Source: an uncultured Flaviramulus sp. (GTDB taxonomy: Bacteria; Bacteroidota; Bacteroidia; Flavobacteriales; Flavobacteriaceae). Taken from it: a stretch of 64,000 nt of DNA. Made by a program: the position numbers and the translations under genes. Under the pieces are notes generated by a model. It was not told where the DNA came from and did no database searches. It worked only from the letters and a program-made list of their open reading frames with translations. The DNA lies in assembly GCA_947495125.1 (NCBI GenBank), contig CANLXL010000002.1, positions 310,001 through 374,000 of the forward strand. The letters are read 5' to 3'. Of the stretch, positions 52,301-61,467 are shown piece after piece (position 1 is the first letter of the stretch; every line of letters begins with the position of its first letter).

Positions 52301-52653
52301 AGGTTTTTGCCGGTGAGCATACGCTTTACGTTAGGGACAAAAACGGTTGTGGCACGGCCCCTTTACAATTGTTTGTGATGGGCTTTCCTAAGTTTTTTAC
52401 ACCTAATAACGATGGTTTTAACGATACCTGGAATGTTAAAGGCCTGTCGCAGGAGTATGTCCAAAATACCCGGATCTTTGTCTATGATCGGTATGGTAAA
52501 CTTATAAAACAATTGTTACCAAATGGTTCGGGGTGGAATGGTACCTTTAACGGAGAAACTTTGAGCAGTTCCGATTATTGGTTTGTGGTGAATCTGACCG
52601 ATGATGCCGGGGTTACCCGGGTATATAAGGGACATTTTAGTTTGGTAAGATAA
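49351..52653 (+). CDS. Large T9SS-secreted adhesin-like protein with C-type lectin domain
   Basis: The 1100-residue protein has a signal peptide (LFLAFAFVMSINLCWPQ). A cadherin-like segment follows, then a C-type lectin domain at about residues 150-300 (ITWTSARTAAAG, YLATITSAEEA, WIGGSDATAEG, WNTAEPNN), Ig-like repeats of the GTIVWFDASTGG / LINWYDVPTGG type, further acidic repeats, and a C-terminal type B sorting domain (FFTPNNDGFNDTWNVKGL, IFVYDRYGKL, SSDYWFVV). Type B domains target proteins for T9SS export. A role in adhesion or glycan binding is inferred. GC is visibly higher than in flanking genes. Confidence 0.9.
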   Translation: MNLMYRRLKLFLAFAFVMSINLCWPQANVPPDLMATGDQVYCPLSLINVATSFDIVDPDDTEIEALHIQISTGYVNGQDQLMLTGTHPNVVDTWNATAGKLSLTGVGGINVSYSDLIAAVNDVVFQSSSPNVSGEKFFSFTIGDANYLPSTDHYYEYVPSTGITWTSARTAAAGRTYFGLQGYLATITSAEEAQLSGEQAAGAGWIGGSDATAEGTWRWMTGPEAGTIFWNGGINGTTPNYANWNTAEPNNIGNEDYAHVTHPNVGIRGSWNDLPNGGDSNPLSVYHPQGYIVEYGGLPGDPDVNISASTKITVPSIDSTVEDEVCHEGSLTLEATASAGTIVWFDASTGGNQVNTGSTFTTPVLNTTTHYYVLASVNGCLEGARTQITATIKPLPTITASNGSLICEEGTATLTATASAGLINWYDVPTGGTSLASGNSFATPFVTNTTTYYVDATHNGCTTANRTPVTLTVQKTVAPAANTPQTFCDIDNATIADLTITGDNILWYASDADTVPLNASDSLTGTTYYATQTVNGCESPIRLAVDVIIYNTVIPLAAEDIPILEICDDDQDGDDTNGMAEFDLTQNENLLLNGSPSSDFGFLYFSDSGYSIPIGTPENFDNPIANGQTIYVRMENNIGTGCYTDVSFDILVNPLPVTQASIVFKNCDEDGTPDGFTDYNLDEANAIITNEDLSTLNITYHFSSAEASLGTNVINPSPFNNQTANTVYARVAYIDTECYRTVTVNLEVSTTSFASGYLETLATCDDDMTIDGKHTFNLSTASSAFKDEFPSGQNLSVHYYRNLTDAQLENNEISQQTDYENETEFSQILYVRVESDDNGECFGIGPHLQLTVHPRPEFEVDQSSIYCLDGSPITLETFNPKGIYTYEWFDDNNNVISTLPTASVDSGGTYTVIATSTFNCQSFPVSFNVVESAMSHIDLDSVTIVELSDNNTITIDTGDIGIGDYEFALDEAFGPFQDEPFFSQVFAGEHTLYVRDKNGCGTAPLQLFVMGFPKFFTPNNDGFNDTWNVKGLSQEYVQNTRIFVYDRYGKLIKQLLPNGSGWNGTFNGETLSSSDYWFVVNLTDDAGVTRVYKGHFSLVR

Positions 52654-52767
52654 TAGTTCTCCTATATCATGAACTCTAAATTATAACTTCTAAATCAATG
52701 GGATCACACAAGGGTGTTTTTATAGAAAGCCGGTATATAATTAAAATAGTCCGGTATTAAAAACAGA

Positions 52768-52797
52768 GGCAGCCCAAAAAATATGCGGACTGCCTTA
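52768..52797. terminator. Weak hairpin between convergent T9SS genes
   Basis: GGCAG (52768-52772 region) pairs with CTGCC (52790-52794), with an additional CC/GG pair after one mismatch. No strong T-run follows, so termination is uncertain. Confidence 0.35.
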
Positions 52798-52808
52798 TGT
52801 TATGATCA

Positions 52809-55800
52809 TTATTGAAGAACAATCTTCCTACTTTGAGTACCTTCCTGGCTAGAACATTTTAAAATATACACACCCGAATCCAGGCTAAGTTTGCTCCGGT
52901 CTACTTCAAATCGATTCATACCCTTTTCTACATAATTATAATGCTCCCAAACCTTTAATCCTTTGATATCATACAGGGCCATATAGAGGGGGGATAGTCC
53001 TTGGGCTTTAAGTCGTATGGTAAAGTATTCCTCCGCCGGTATGGGGTATACGCTCATTTCGGTTCCTGCTTCTTCTGTAATCTCGGGATCTTCGGCGATA
53101 TCGTTATCTTTTTTCTTAACAACTTCTTTGGCTGAAGAAGAAGTCACTGTACTCTCTTCTTCACAGTCAATACACAGGTGCACTAATGTTGAATATTGAG
53201 GTAAATCGGAAGGAGGATCCATATAGATTAGACCATTAGCACTTGCGTATGCATTTGGATCGGCATACATACCGTGTTCCCGGCTAAAGTCGCTGTATAT
53301 ATTAAAGTCTGTATAATTGTTATATTGCGATTTAAGAACTATAACTTTTCTACCAAAGATTAAATCATAGAACCATTGCTCCAGGTTCATCCAATTGTCG
53401 CTGGGGTAGGGCTGCCTCCTTTTACTGCTACCATCGTCATATTGCACACTCGGTGTATTGCCGGAAAAGGCACCATGGTCATCGTTGAATACCCGGGTAA
53501 TATCATATATATGGCTGGGGTTATATCGCATTCTATATCCGTAGGAGTCTGCCCAGGAATTAAGTGTGGCTCGATATTGCCAGTAATAATTCCAGCTACT
53601 TGTTTGGCCATGACTTGGAAAAAGAGTAAAATAATTATCAATGTGTGTGCTAAAATCATTCACATCATGACTAAGGTTGGATGTTGGCATATAGGAGGGG
53701 CCGGCCACACCTGATGGTCCTTCTGTTTTCCACAGACTACTAAAATGATTCCCCCATAAGCCCGGGAAGGAGTTAATTGGTCCGGCATAATCGCTATCTA
53801 CATCAGACTGTCCGGCTATTTGGTTGGGAACGCTTAGGTTCCAGAGTGTTGTTGATGATGCTACATCAAAAAAGGCATTACCGGGAAGACCGGCCGAGTG
53901 TAAAGTGCCTTCATCCGTGTCGGTTCGCCACTCCCATATAAATCGTCCTTCAAAGTCGAGGTGGGGTCCCCAACGGTTGACCTTACTGAATTTCTCTGAG
54001 GATGTTGTAACATTGTATTCTGTTAAACCGGACAGGTTGTTTTCATAATTATTTCTTTGACCCAGATGGTACATGAATCTGCTGTATAAATCATGCACTT
54101 CCAGTACAACATAATCCTCATAGATATTTAGTTGATTATCTGTTGGAGCGATTAAATTGACCAGTGCTTTGTCATAGTCGGAAAGGTCATAACTTTTAAC
54201 TCCTGCCAGTTGACCGGTTTCGGTCTCCTTTATAACGACCTTATGCCGTATGGGTTCTACACCCCTGTACAAGGCGGTAAGCTGGTATTCGCCGGGAGGA
54301 TAATTTGAATAATCTAAGGCACATTCCCTGGCTGAACAGATTTGGTTTTGAAGTTCATTTTGATCCAGGTATCCATTTTGATTAGCATCATAGGTTGTTA
54401 TTGGATCAAAATAATAGGTTACCAGGTTTTCCGAATCAATCTCTTCGTCGAAGACTCTATGTGCCAGCTTTTTATTGGATTGATACCAGTCCGTATCGGG
54501 CGAGGTTTGACTACCTCCGAATTTATGAGGGTCGGAATCCCATACCTTCCAATTAGAACTTTCATTTTGAAAAAAGGTATACGTTCTTACAAAGGGGGAA
54601 ACATATCGGTTTCCTCTTGATACGTTGTGAGGATTGGTTGTATTATGTGCCAGTGTTTGCACCCTACGTTGTTGTTCCACAAAAAAATACCCACCTTCTC
54701 CGGTACCGTTTACCAGGTTCTGGTCTTCCATAAACGCCAGGATTACCGGGGTGACTGCCATACCGGCCAAAGCCACCTTTTCGCCATGAGCACTTGTATT
54801 TTCTACATATAAAGTGACAGAACAATAGGCACCGGGATAGGTTGTGAAAGTAAAGCTTAGATTTTCGGTATTGGTACTGGCTGTTAGGAACGGGTTGACA
54901 CCCGCAGTATTTGAATCCGTATTATCTGAAGAATATACCTGGTGGGTACACAAACTACTATAATTTGAGGAGAAATCGTTTGATGTGTATTGGGCACTCC
55001 ACCCGTTGGCCTCTGAACAGTTTCTTATAAGGGAACCGTCGCCGTCCTGGGTTTCGTACTCGACGGTTAACTTATAGCCCTGGCTCAAATAGGTATTATA
55101 GATTTCCTGCCCCGTCATACCGGTTAGTGTGTAAGTCGTTAATGCACCTCCACCCGGAACACTGGGGCCGTCAAAGGCATAAAAACGCCCAAAAGGTGTG
55201 GTCGCATTTATAAATAGGGTCTCACTTGTGTCATGGCCATAAAGTTTAACTAGTCCCGGTTCTGTTATCCAATTACCCGTTCCCTGGGGATTTTGTTCGT
55301 CGGTTCCTAGATCCTGAATCTCATGGCCTTCTGCGCTCTGGCCGGCATCATTATATTGGTAGTATGCAGAGACCATAGCATTGACGCAGTCATCAACCGA
55401 TTCGCCTTCCATTTTTGGTACGATTTGCCATCGCATAGGCTCCTGTAATATGGCATAACTACCGTTAACCCCACCATGATTCGAGTATCCGTCATAATAA
55501 GGATCATGTATATATAAAATTTCGTCATCGTCAAAGCCCATCATGTATTTTATCCCGTCATAGGCAGTATAATCACTTTCATTACTCCAGGGGTCATTGT
55601 CATTGTTCCAATAGTGTAACAGTTGCATATTCAGGCCTTCCTTTTGGTTGGCCCGCTGTATCCAGGCATCGCCATGTAGTTTGCCGGTTTCTTTCTGTTG
55701 GGTTTTTTGTTTGCTGAATTTATCCCATTTATAAGCCTGCGGTGCAGTACTGTTACCCATGGGCACGGGTACCGTATAGTTCAAGCTATAGGTGGTGGTA

Positions 55801-56819
55801 CCATTACCATTATCTGTTGTTGTCCAATTGGTGTAATTATTCTGCCTGCCAGGTTCCTGTACATAATTGCGAAGGTTCAGCCAGTGTACCTGGGAATCGA
55901 AGCCAATCCATGGGGTTAGGGTTCCGGGTTGATGGTTTTCATGTACGAAATACCTTAGATCCCCGGCGAAGCGGGCGATCCAGGTTTTGGGAAGCCCATG
56001 AATCTCGGGAGGGGCACTACCCGTTGGAAGCGTTATTTGCAGGGGGATAACATCACCTACGGTGACGTTGTGGGTTTGATTGATGCTGCCCGTAATTATT
56101 TCGAACGGGACGTTTTCCTTTAATCCTGAAAAATTTATTGAATACACTCTAGCGTTTTGTATTTCCAGTTCGACCACCACAGGTTGTTCGTCAACATAAT
56201 ATGGCCCGGTACAGGTATGGTAATATTCGGTTAATGTGCTGCTACCCCAAAAATAACCACCGAATAACCAGGGAAGCCAGGAGCGAACGTATAAATCGTG
56301 ACATTGCGGAGAATTGGGATCAAGTTTCCCCGGGAGATAAGTGTTTGCAGTTCGTGCCAGGCAAGCTATATTGGTACTCAGGCAACCGTTTGCCGGGTCA
56401 CCGGGATTGCTGGGCAGGTTGCCCACTTCACCCAACCTGTATTCATTTATCCCATTATTAGTTCTACCGGTAGCGGTACTTGCTTGTGCACGCCCCCTGA
56501 AAACGATACCTCCCCGAGTGTTATTAGCCGCGTCCCAGCTATATAATGTAAGCTGTACATAGCTATCACTTTCGGGCATAGTTGCCCAGATTGTATATCG
56601 TTGCTCCCTTTTTAGTTCAATGGCTTTCTTAAAATTTAGAGTAGTCATATCTTCAACGGTAAAAATTGAATTTAAACCGGGATCAAGGGAATTAATGGTT
56701 TGTGTACCACCGGTAACCTCTATAGATCCATCACTATGTGTAGTCCTGGTTTGAGCGTGGTAACCCGTCCAGCTCAGTAATATACACCAGGCTATAAAAG
56801 GTATATTTAATAGTTTCAT
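52809..56819 (-). CDS. Very large T9SS type A-sorted secreted protein of unknown function
   Basis: The 1336-residue protein has a signal peptide (LLNIPFIAWCILLSWTGYHAQ) and ends with a type A sorting domain (VYPIPAEEYFTIRL, GLKVWEH, DSGVYILKCSSQEG, KIVLQ). The middle is rich in Trp, Tyr, Asn and Gly; an EF-hand-like calcium loop occurs (DANQNGYLDQNE). No enzymatic motif is recognised. The N-terminal part (TIWATMPESDSYVQLTLYSW) looks like a beta-sandwich. It may be a surface glycoprotein or a new hydrolase; no call is made. The gene is GC-richer than the window average. Confidence 0.85.
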   Translation of the reverse strand: MKLLNIPFIAWCILLSWTGYHAQTRTTHSDGSIEVTGGTQTINSLDPGLNSIFTVEDMTTLNFKKAIELKREQRYTIWATMPESDSYVQLTLYSWDAANNTRGGIVFRGRAQASTATGRTNNGINEYRLGEVGNLPSNPGDPANGCLSTNIACLARTANTYLPGKLDPNSPQCHDLYVRSWLPWLFGGYFWGSSTLTEYYHTCTGPYYVDEQPVVVELEIQNARVYSINFSGLKENVPFEIITGSINQTHNVTVGDVIPLQITLPTGSAPPEIHGLPKTWIARFAGDLRYFVHENHQPGTLTPWIGFDSQVHWLNLRNYVQEPGRQNNYTNWTTTDNGNGTTTYSLNYTVPVPMGNSTAPQAYKWDKFSKQKTQQKETGKLHGDAWIQRANQKEGLNMQLLHYWNNDNDPWSNESDYTAYDGIKYMMGFDDDEILYIHDPYYDGYSNHGGVNGSYAILQEPMRWQIVPKMEGESVDDCVNAMVSAYYQYNDAGQSAEGHEIQDLGTDEQNPQGTGNWITEPGLVKLYGHDTSETLFINATTPFGRFYAFDGPSVPGGGALTTYTLTGMTGQEIYNTYLSQGYKLTVEYETQDGDGSLIRNCSEANGWSAQYTSNDFSSNYSSLCTHQVYSSDNTDSNTAGVNPFLTASTNTENLSFTFTTYPGAYCSVTLYVENTSAHGEKVALAGMAVTPVILAFMEDQNLVNGTGEGGYFFVEQQRRVQTLAHNTTNPHNVSRGNRYVSPFVRTYTFFQNESSNWKVWDSDPHKFGGSQTSPDTDWYQSNKKLAHRVFDEEIDSENLVTYYFDPITTYDANQNGYLDQNELQNQICSARECALDYSNYPPGEYQLTALYRGVEPIRHKVVIKETETGQLAGVKSYDLSDYDKALVNLIAPTDNQLNIYEDYVVLEVHDLYSRFMYHLGQRNNYENNLSGLTEYNVTTSSEKFSKVNRWGPHLDFEGRFIWEWRTDTDEGTLHSAGLPGNAFFDVASSTTLWNLSVPNQIAGQSDVDSDYAGPINSFPGLWGNHFSSLWKTEGPSGVAGPSYMPTSNLSHDVNDFSTHIDNYFTLFPSHGQTSSWNYYWQYRATLNSWADSYGYRMRYNPSHIYDITRVFNDDHGAFSGNTPSVQYDDGSSKRRQPYPSDNWMNLEQWFYDLIFGRKVIVLKSQYNNYTDFNIYSDFSREHGMYADPNAYASANGLIYMDPPSDLPQYSTLVHLCIDCEEESTVTSSSAKEVVKKKDNDIAEDPEITEEAGTEMSVYPIPAEEYFTIRLKAQGLSPLYMALYDIKGLKVWEHYNYVEKGMNRFEVDRSKLSLDSGVYILKCSSQEGTQSRKIVLQ

Positions 56820-57186
56820 AATATGTATGTTAAAATTATAATTGCCGTTATTTGGAATGCATAATCCTTATATGATTATACATCAATTTCGGCGAAGATT
56901 CCGGCCATCCGGGGATGATGCCGTTTTAATCTCAAAATTGCACTTAATGCTTGTGATGATGCCTCAACCGGGAGTCCGGCTATGTTTACTTTGTGTTCGG
57001 CATAAAATGTGCTGATAAGTCGTGCATTTTTTGAGAGTGCTGTAAAAGACATATCGGAATTCATTATATGGTCGTTCCCGATACCTGTCTGTTGTTACAC
57101 AGGCATTCCGATTATAAAACATCGGAATGCCAAATGGATGACACTTAGGTGCTGTTTTAATTGGTGTTTTTGAACGATTTTATGAT
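56820..57186. other. Intergenic region between two secreted-protein genes, with a palindromic hairpin
   Basis: A 62-codon minus-strand frame (56876-57064) is the only reading frame and has no support. A perfect 11-bp inverted repeat, GGCATTCCGAT (57102-57112) with ATCGGAATGCC (57121-57131), lies downstream of the gene ending at 57187. It has no T-run on the minus strand, so it is either an inefficient terminator or an RNA-stabilising hairpin. Confidence 0.5.
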
Positions 57187-58509
57187 TTATTTCTTTTTGT
57201 GATCCAGTAGTCTTTCCAGCATGTTCTGTAACGTCATTATCTTTTCATCCTGTGCTTTGATTCTTTTCTCCTGGTCTATAGTATATAGTGTCAACTCTTC
57301 TACCTTCTTGAGTAAGCTCTGATCCATTTTTGGTAGAGACCAGCCTTGTTTTTCGGCCACTTCGGCTTTGGATGGAATCCCCTCCAGATGGTGATGTTCT
57401 TTAACAAAAGCCTCAACCGACTCTAATGATGGTAGTTCATAATCGCTTTCAAATACATAATCGGGTTGGGCCTCGTAGGCTGTAGGGTCGGCTATAGCAA
57501 TATCTAAGGCGGCCATCTTATCTTCTACAAAGAGGGAATAATTACCATCCCCCAGGAATTGCGGGTCTATGGTGGAGACATCCACGGTTTCTCCGCGTAA
57601 AACCACCAGACCATGGATATCTGTGTCAATGGTAGTAGCATCATTATCGGCCTCGACGATAAACCCCGTGGCTTTAACATTGCCATTGACCTCTAATTTT
57701 TCACTTGGTGCATCGGTTCCCAAGCCAATACCAACATTAACATCATGGCTATTAATATCATACATCAATACCATATCCGGGTTGCGACCAGGACTTGCAT
57801 TGGCATAGAATTCCAATGTGGCAGAGCTTATTCCGAATCCATAAAAATGATTACCATTTCTCTGTTGATACACGGCCAGTTTTTTCCCAAGACTATCCCC
57901 CAGGTCCAATAGGTTCATAGGTTCGACCGTGCCAATACCAACGTTACCTCCTCCTTGCAATACCATATCCGGGGCGTCACCGGCGCTCGTCGCTCCTGCA
58001 TGAAACTCCAGAAGGTTTGGGTTAGCTCCTAATCCATAAAAATTATAAACCATTTCATCTTCGTCCTCAAACAAGGCCAGTTTTTTCCCGAAACTATTCC
58101 CCAGGTCCAATAGGTGTTTAGGGCTGGTCTGGTCAATACCTACCTTACCTTTCAAACTTAAATCTCCTCCATGGTCGAATTTAAGAAAGTAGTGGGTATT
58201 CAATAGGAAATGATCTCCGGGGCCTTTATAGTTATAACCCAAATAGAGGCTTTTATCATTTCTGTTATTATAAAAATTCCATATTCCGGCATAGGAATCG
58301 GGATATCCTCCTGCTGTAAGCGATAAACTCGAATCATAGCTAGAGTTATTACTGTTAAGAATAAGATGATCCAGGTCTTCACTCGAGATGCCTCCGAAAG
58401 TTGGAAAGGCTGGGATAAATTGAGCCTTTGCTCCTGTCGACATTAGCAATACGGTCATAATAGATAGGATGACCTGTTTTCCTTGTTTTTTTTTGTTTCT
58501 ACGTTTCAT
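57187..58509 (-). CDS. Secreted tail-fibre-like repeat protein with C-terminal coiled coil
   Basis: The 440-residue protein has a signal peptide (KQVILSIMTVLLMSTGAKAQ). About residues 115-260 contain two copies of a roughly 65-residue unit sharing LLDLGNSFGKKLA / LLDLGDSLGKKLA, FYGLG / FYGFG and PDMVL. The C-terminal third has the conserved Bacteroidota motif SLESVEAFVKEHHHLEGIPSKAEVAEKQGW, then a coiled coil (LLKKVEELTLYTIDQEKRI). Such proteins form trimeric fibres on the surface; S74-type self-cleavage is not evident. It is probably functionally tied to the T9SS proteins nearby, by location only. Confidence 0.8.
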   Translation of the reverse strand: MKRRNKKKQGKQVILSIMTVLLMSTGAKAQFIPAFPTFGGISSEDLDHLILNSNNSSYDSSLSLTAGGYPDSYAGIWNFYNNRNDKSLYLGYNYKGPGDHFLLNTHYFLKFDHGGDLSLKGKVGIDQTSPKHLLDLGNSFGKKLALFEDEDEMVYNFYGLGANPNLLEFHAGATSAGDAPDMVLQGGGNVGIGTVEPMNLLDLGDSLGKKLAVYQQRNGNHFYGFGISSATLEFYANASPGRNPDMVLMYDINSHDVNVGIGLGTDAPSEKLEVNGNVKATGFIVEADNDATTIDTDIHGLVVLRGETVDVSTIDPQFLGDGNYSLFVEDKMAALDIAIADPTAYEAQPDYVFESDYELPSLESVEAFVKEHHHLEGIPSKAEVAEKQGWSLPKMDQSLLKKVEELTLYTIDQEKRIKAQDEKIMTLQNMLERLLDHKKK

Positions 58510-59284
58510 TTTTTTGTGTTTTATTGTTTGCTTCAGTTATATTTTCCTGTTTTGTGATATTTAGCCGGGCTGTTACAACAGTGTTGATGTTAATGCTTTT
58601 CACGACATGGAAGAAGTTGCCCGATTGCTAGTTCTTGCTTTGTTTTTTCATACGCTATTTTTAATTTTGTTTAAGCCATTTTAGGAACCCCGGAATTCAA
58701 ATGATACTTACTGTCACGCAGGCATTTTATTCTCTAAGAATGACACCTTGGAATGCTGAGTGCTTGCATAATTTTTTACCTTAAGATTTTGGAAAGTCCT
58801 TTCCTCTTATGTCAAGTTCGTAGATGCAGTCAAACCAGAGGCATAAGTTTTTATGATGTGATATGCGTACTGGTTATGCTGACACAATTTATTTATAACT
58901 GGTTATAGAATTAAATATCAGATATAGCATACATTAAATAAGTGCTATAAATTATAAATAAGTGTTATAAATAACTAACAATCGCTACAAAGTTGTTTGA
59001 ATTTTCGTCATTATAGGGTTGTAAATTTGTAAAATAAGGGGGGTGTTTTTTTGTTTTTGTAAGATTAACAGTTTTTTGTGTATAAAAAACTACAAAAAAT
59101 ATTTTAATACGTGTTCTAATCACTACGCGAATTTATATATGTATATTCTGATATTGGCATCGCCCGTTGTTTGAAATACGGTGCTATTTAAATAAGCGCT
59201 TTAAAAAACACCCCCCTGATTTTCCGAATATGAAATCAGTGTAAATAAAAATTTAAACGGTTATTTGAAGGGTACTAATTAAAA
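58510..59284. other. Long divergent intergenic region
   Basis: The 775 bases between the tail-fibre-like gene and the DUF4091 gene have no credible reading frame. They hold a pair of 15-bp inverted repeats (see 59037-59217) and an 8-bp hairpin AGTTTTTT/AAAAAACT (59070-59091). Otherwise the sequence is AT-rich; I see no tRNA or riboswitch. Confidence 0.6.
59037..59217. repeat. 15-bp perfect inverted repeats flanking about 150 bases
   Basis: AGGGGGGTGTTTTTT (59037-59051) and its exact inverse complement AAAAAACACCCCCCT (59203-59217). The G6 tract stands out in this AT-rich gap. The ends could be terminal repeats of a miniature element or a regulatory pair; no flanking target duplication is obvious. 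Confidence 0.55.
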
Positions 59285-61246
59285 ATGATTATGGAGGCCT
59301 TTTTTAATACTAAAACCATGTGTTTTTTATTGATATTTATAATTTGTAGCTGTAATGAAACCAAATTAAATCATTCGGATCGCTTAAATTTCGACCTTGA
59401 TGCTGTTAAAACGGTTCCTGACTGGTTAAAAATGAATGTGGATGAAGCAATTCCTTCAAATGACCTGGCGGTTTGGATTCCGACAGACCGGTTTCAAAGC
59501 TCGTCTTTAATTAGAGTGCCTCGGTTCCCCAGAAAATTTTCCGAAGAAGAAATACGTGACAACAACAGCCTGAATGGTTTTAAGATCATGCCTTTAAAGA
59601 TTGGAAGGCAACTGAAACTAAAAGCTGTTAGAAATGAACAGGTATCTGCCCAAATGGTGATGGGTGCGAAGCAAACACTCAGCAATGTGCGTGTTGAATT
59701 ATCGGCATTGTCAAATGCCGGTGGCGAGGTTATTCCCAGGGAAGGTATCCAAATAAGGTATGTGAAGTATGTACCCGTTCAGCGATCCAGGAGTGAATAC
59801 ACGTGGTCCCCGAAACTGGAAACTATCGTGGGAGAAGGTGTTTCAGGGAATTTAGATCCCAATGTTGTTGGTGATCCTCTTGTTACTGCAGATACCATCA
59901 ATATTTCGGCGTATAGGGCGCAACCGGTCTGGTTTACCATCAAAGTCCCTGAAAACACAATACCGGGGTTTTACCACGGATTGGTAACCATTCGGTGTGA
60001 TGAATTTGAGGAACGAACTTATAAGCTTCGATTGGAGGTTTTAGAAACAGATATTCCAAACCCAAGTGCTTATGAATTTCATCTCGATCTATGGGTTAAT
60101 CCAAGTGTTATAGCCGATTACTACGGATTGGAGCATTGGTCTGAAGCTCATTGGGGCATGATTTCAAAATATTTAAGAGCGTATGCAGCCCACGGAGGTA
60201 AAAATGTAACCACAACGATTACACACCAGCCCTGGCGTAAACCCTGGATAGGTGGGTCCGTGAGGTCACAGGTAGCTTTTGGATACAAAAGTATGGTCTT
60301 ATGGTCTAAAACTAAAACAGGCGATTGGGACTTTGATTTTTCAATTTTTAACAAGTATGTCAGTACGGCAAATAAAGCCGGAATTACCCGGGCCATTCAT
60401 GCTTTTTCCATGACACCTTTTCATTCCGACCAGATCATTTATTATTTGGATCAGGCCGATAATGAACAAAAAAAACTAACATTAAAAGTAGGGGATAAGG
60501 CCTATCGGGAGGCATGGGGAGCTTTTTTGCACCATTTTAAACTAAACCTTATTCATCAAGGATGGCTGGAAAAAACGTTTTTAGGTTTTGATGAAAAACC
60601 TGATAGTACGATGAAGACCATTCATGCGATCATTAAAAAGGCGGCCCCGGAATTTTTGGATAAGATTGTGATTGCAGGACATCCGGAAGTGGGAGAAACT
60701 GCCAGGAATTTATCTATTTCCTATATGTTTTTCCCCGGACAATCTTTAGAGAAATATGCTAAAGTCCCAGTTTTATCAACCATAGCGGATAGAAATGAAA
60801 AAGGGGAATTAACCACTTTTTACCTCTGTGCAGAACCTGCTCATCCCAATACCTTAACCTATTCTCCTGCCGTTGAATCTCAAATGATTCCCTGGCTGGC
60901 TTTAAAGTATAATACCGATGGGTATCTGCGATGGGCCTTTAATAACTGGACAGACAACCCGATAAAAAAGCCCGTGTTTATTCATAGCCAGGGTGACGAT
61001 TATTATGTGTATCCGGGTAAGGATGGCCCGATATCCAGTATTAGGTGGGAGTTGTTAAAGGAAGGTATTGAAGATTATGAGCTGTATAAAACTGTAGAAA
61101 AACAAGGCCATATATCTAGAAAAGACCTCAAAGATGCTATAGAACTTGCAACCAGAGACCAGGATGGACGGTATAAAAACACAAATGATTTGCTGGAAGC
61201 ACGCGAACTTATATTGAATAAAAAACTACTTGTTAAGAGTGATTGA
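59285..61246 (+). CDS. DUF4091 glycoside hydrolase-like lipoprotein
   Basis: The 653-residue protein has a lipoprotein signal ending IFIICSC. The domain order is an N-terminal beta-sandwich (ISAYRAQPVWFTIKVPENTIPGFYHGLVTI), a barrel-like middle (EFHLDLWVNPSVIADYYGLEHW) and the C-terminal DUF4091 region with GYLRWAFNNWTDNP, YVYPGKDGPISSIRWELLKEGIEDYELY. DUF4091 proteins are glycan-degrading enzymes or accessory proteins of polysaccharide loci. It precedes a GH29 gene and a related DUF4091 gene, so the cluster probably attacks a fucose-containing glycan. Confidence 0.87.
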   Translation: MIMEAFFNTKTMCFLLIFIICSCNETKLNHSDRLNFDLDAVKTVPDWLKMNVDEAIPSNDLAVWIPTDRFQSSSLIRVPRFPRKFSEEEIRDNNSLNGFKIMPLKIGRQLKLKAVRNEQVSAQMVMGAKQTLSNVRVELSALSNAGGEVIPREGIQIRYVKYVPVQRSRSEYTWSPKLETIVGEGVSGNLDPNVVGDPLVTADTINISAYRAQPVWFTIKVPENTIPGFYHGLVTIRCDEFEERTYKLRLEVLETDIPNPSAYEFHLDLWVNPSVIADYYGLEHWSEAHWGMISKYLRAYAAHGGKNVTTTITHQPWRKPWIGGSVRSQVAFGYKSMVLWSKTKTGDWDFDFSIFNKYVSTANKAGITRAIHAFSMTPFHSDQIIYYLDQADNEQKKLTLKVGDKAYREAWGAFLHHFKLNLIHQGWLEKTFLGFDEKPDSTMKTIHAIIKKAAPEFLDKIVIAGHPEVGETARNLSISYMFFPGQSLEKYAKVPVLSTIADRNEKGELTTFYLCAEPAHPNTLTYSPAVESQMIPWLALKYNTDGYLRWAFNNWTDNPIKKPVFIHSQGDDYYVYPGKDGPISSIRWELLKEGIEDYELYKTVEKQGHISRKDLKDAIELATRDQDGRYKNTNDLLEARELILNKKLLVKSD

Positions 61247-61467
61247 GTGTGCATATCATAACGGTTTGGAAGCTATGTTTTTTAAGCACAGCAATCTATA
61301 AAACTCTATGCCCTCCATATATAAATATTAAAACAAAATGATTATTACAAAATATAACTAACTAAAAAATGATATGAATTTTTATTAAAGATTAAGTAAA
61401 AAAAATCAGTGCATTTTAAACTTAAAATATGAACTATAACCATTATCAATTAAAAAATGTAACCCTA

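Noticed and set aside
53376..53714. Plus-strand 112-codon frame inside the large T9SS gene, and other antisense frames in 53-57 kb
   Set aside because: They are shadows of the long minus-strand gene, favoured by its higher GC; none has motifs.
56876..57064. Minus-strand 62-codon frame between two secreted-protein genes
   Set aside because: No motif, no signal peptide, no promoter and no coupling to a neighbour; likely chance in a GC-richer gap.
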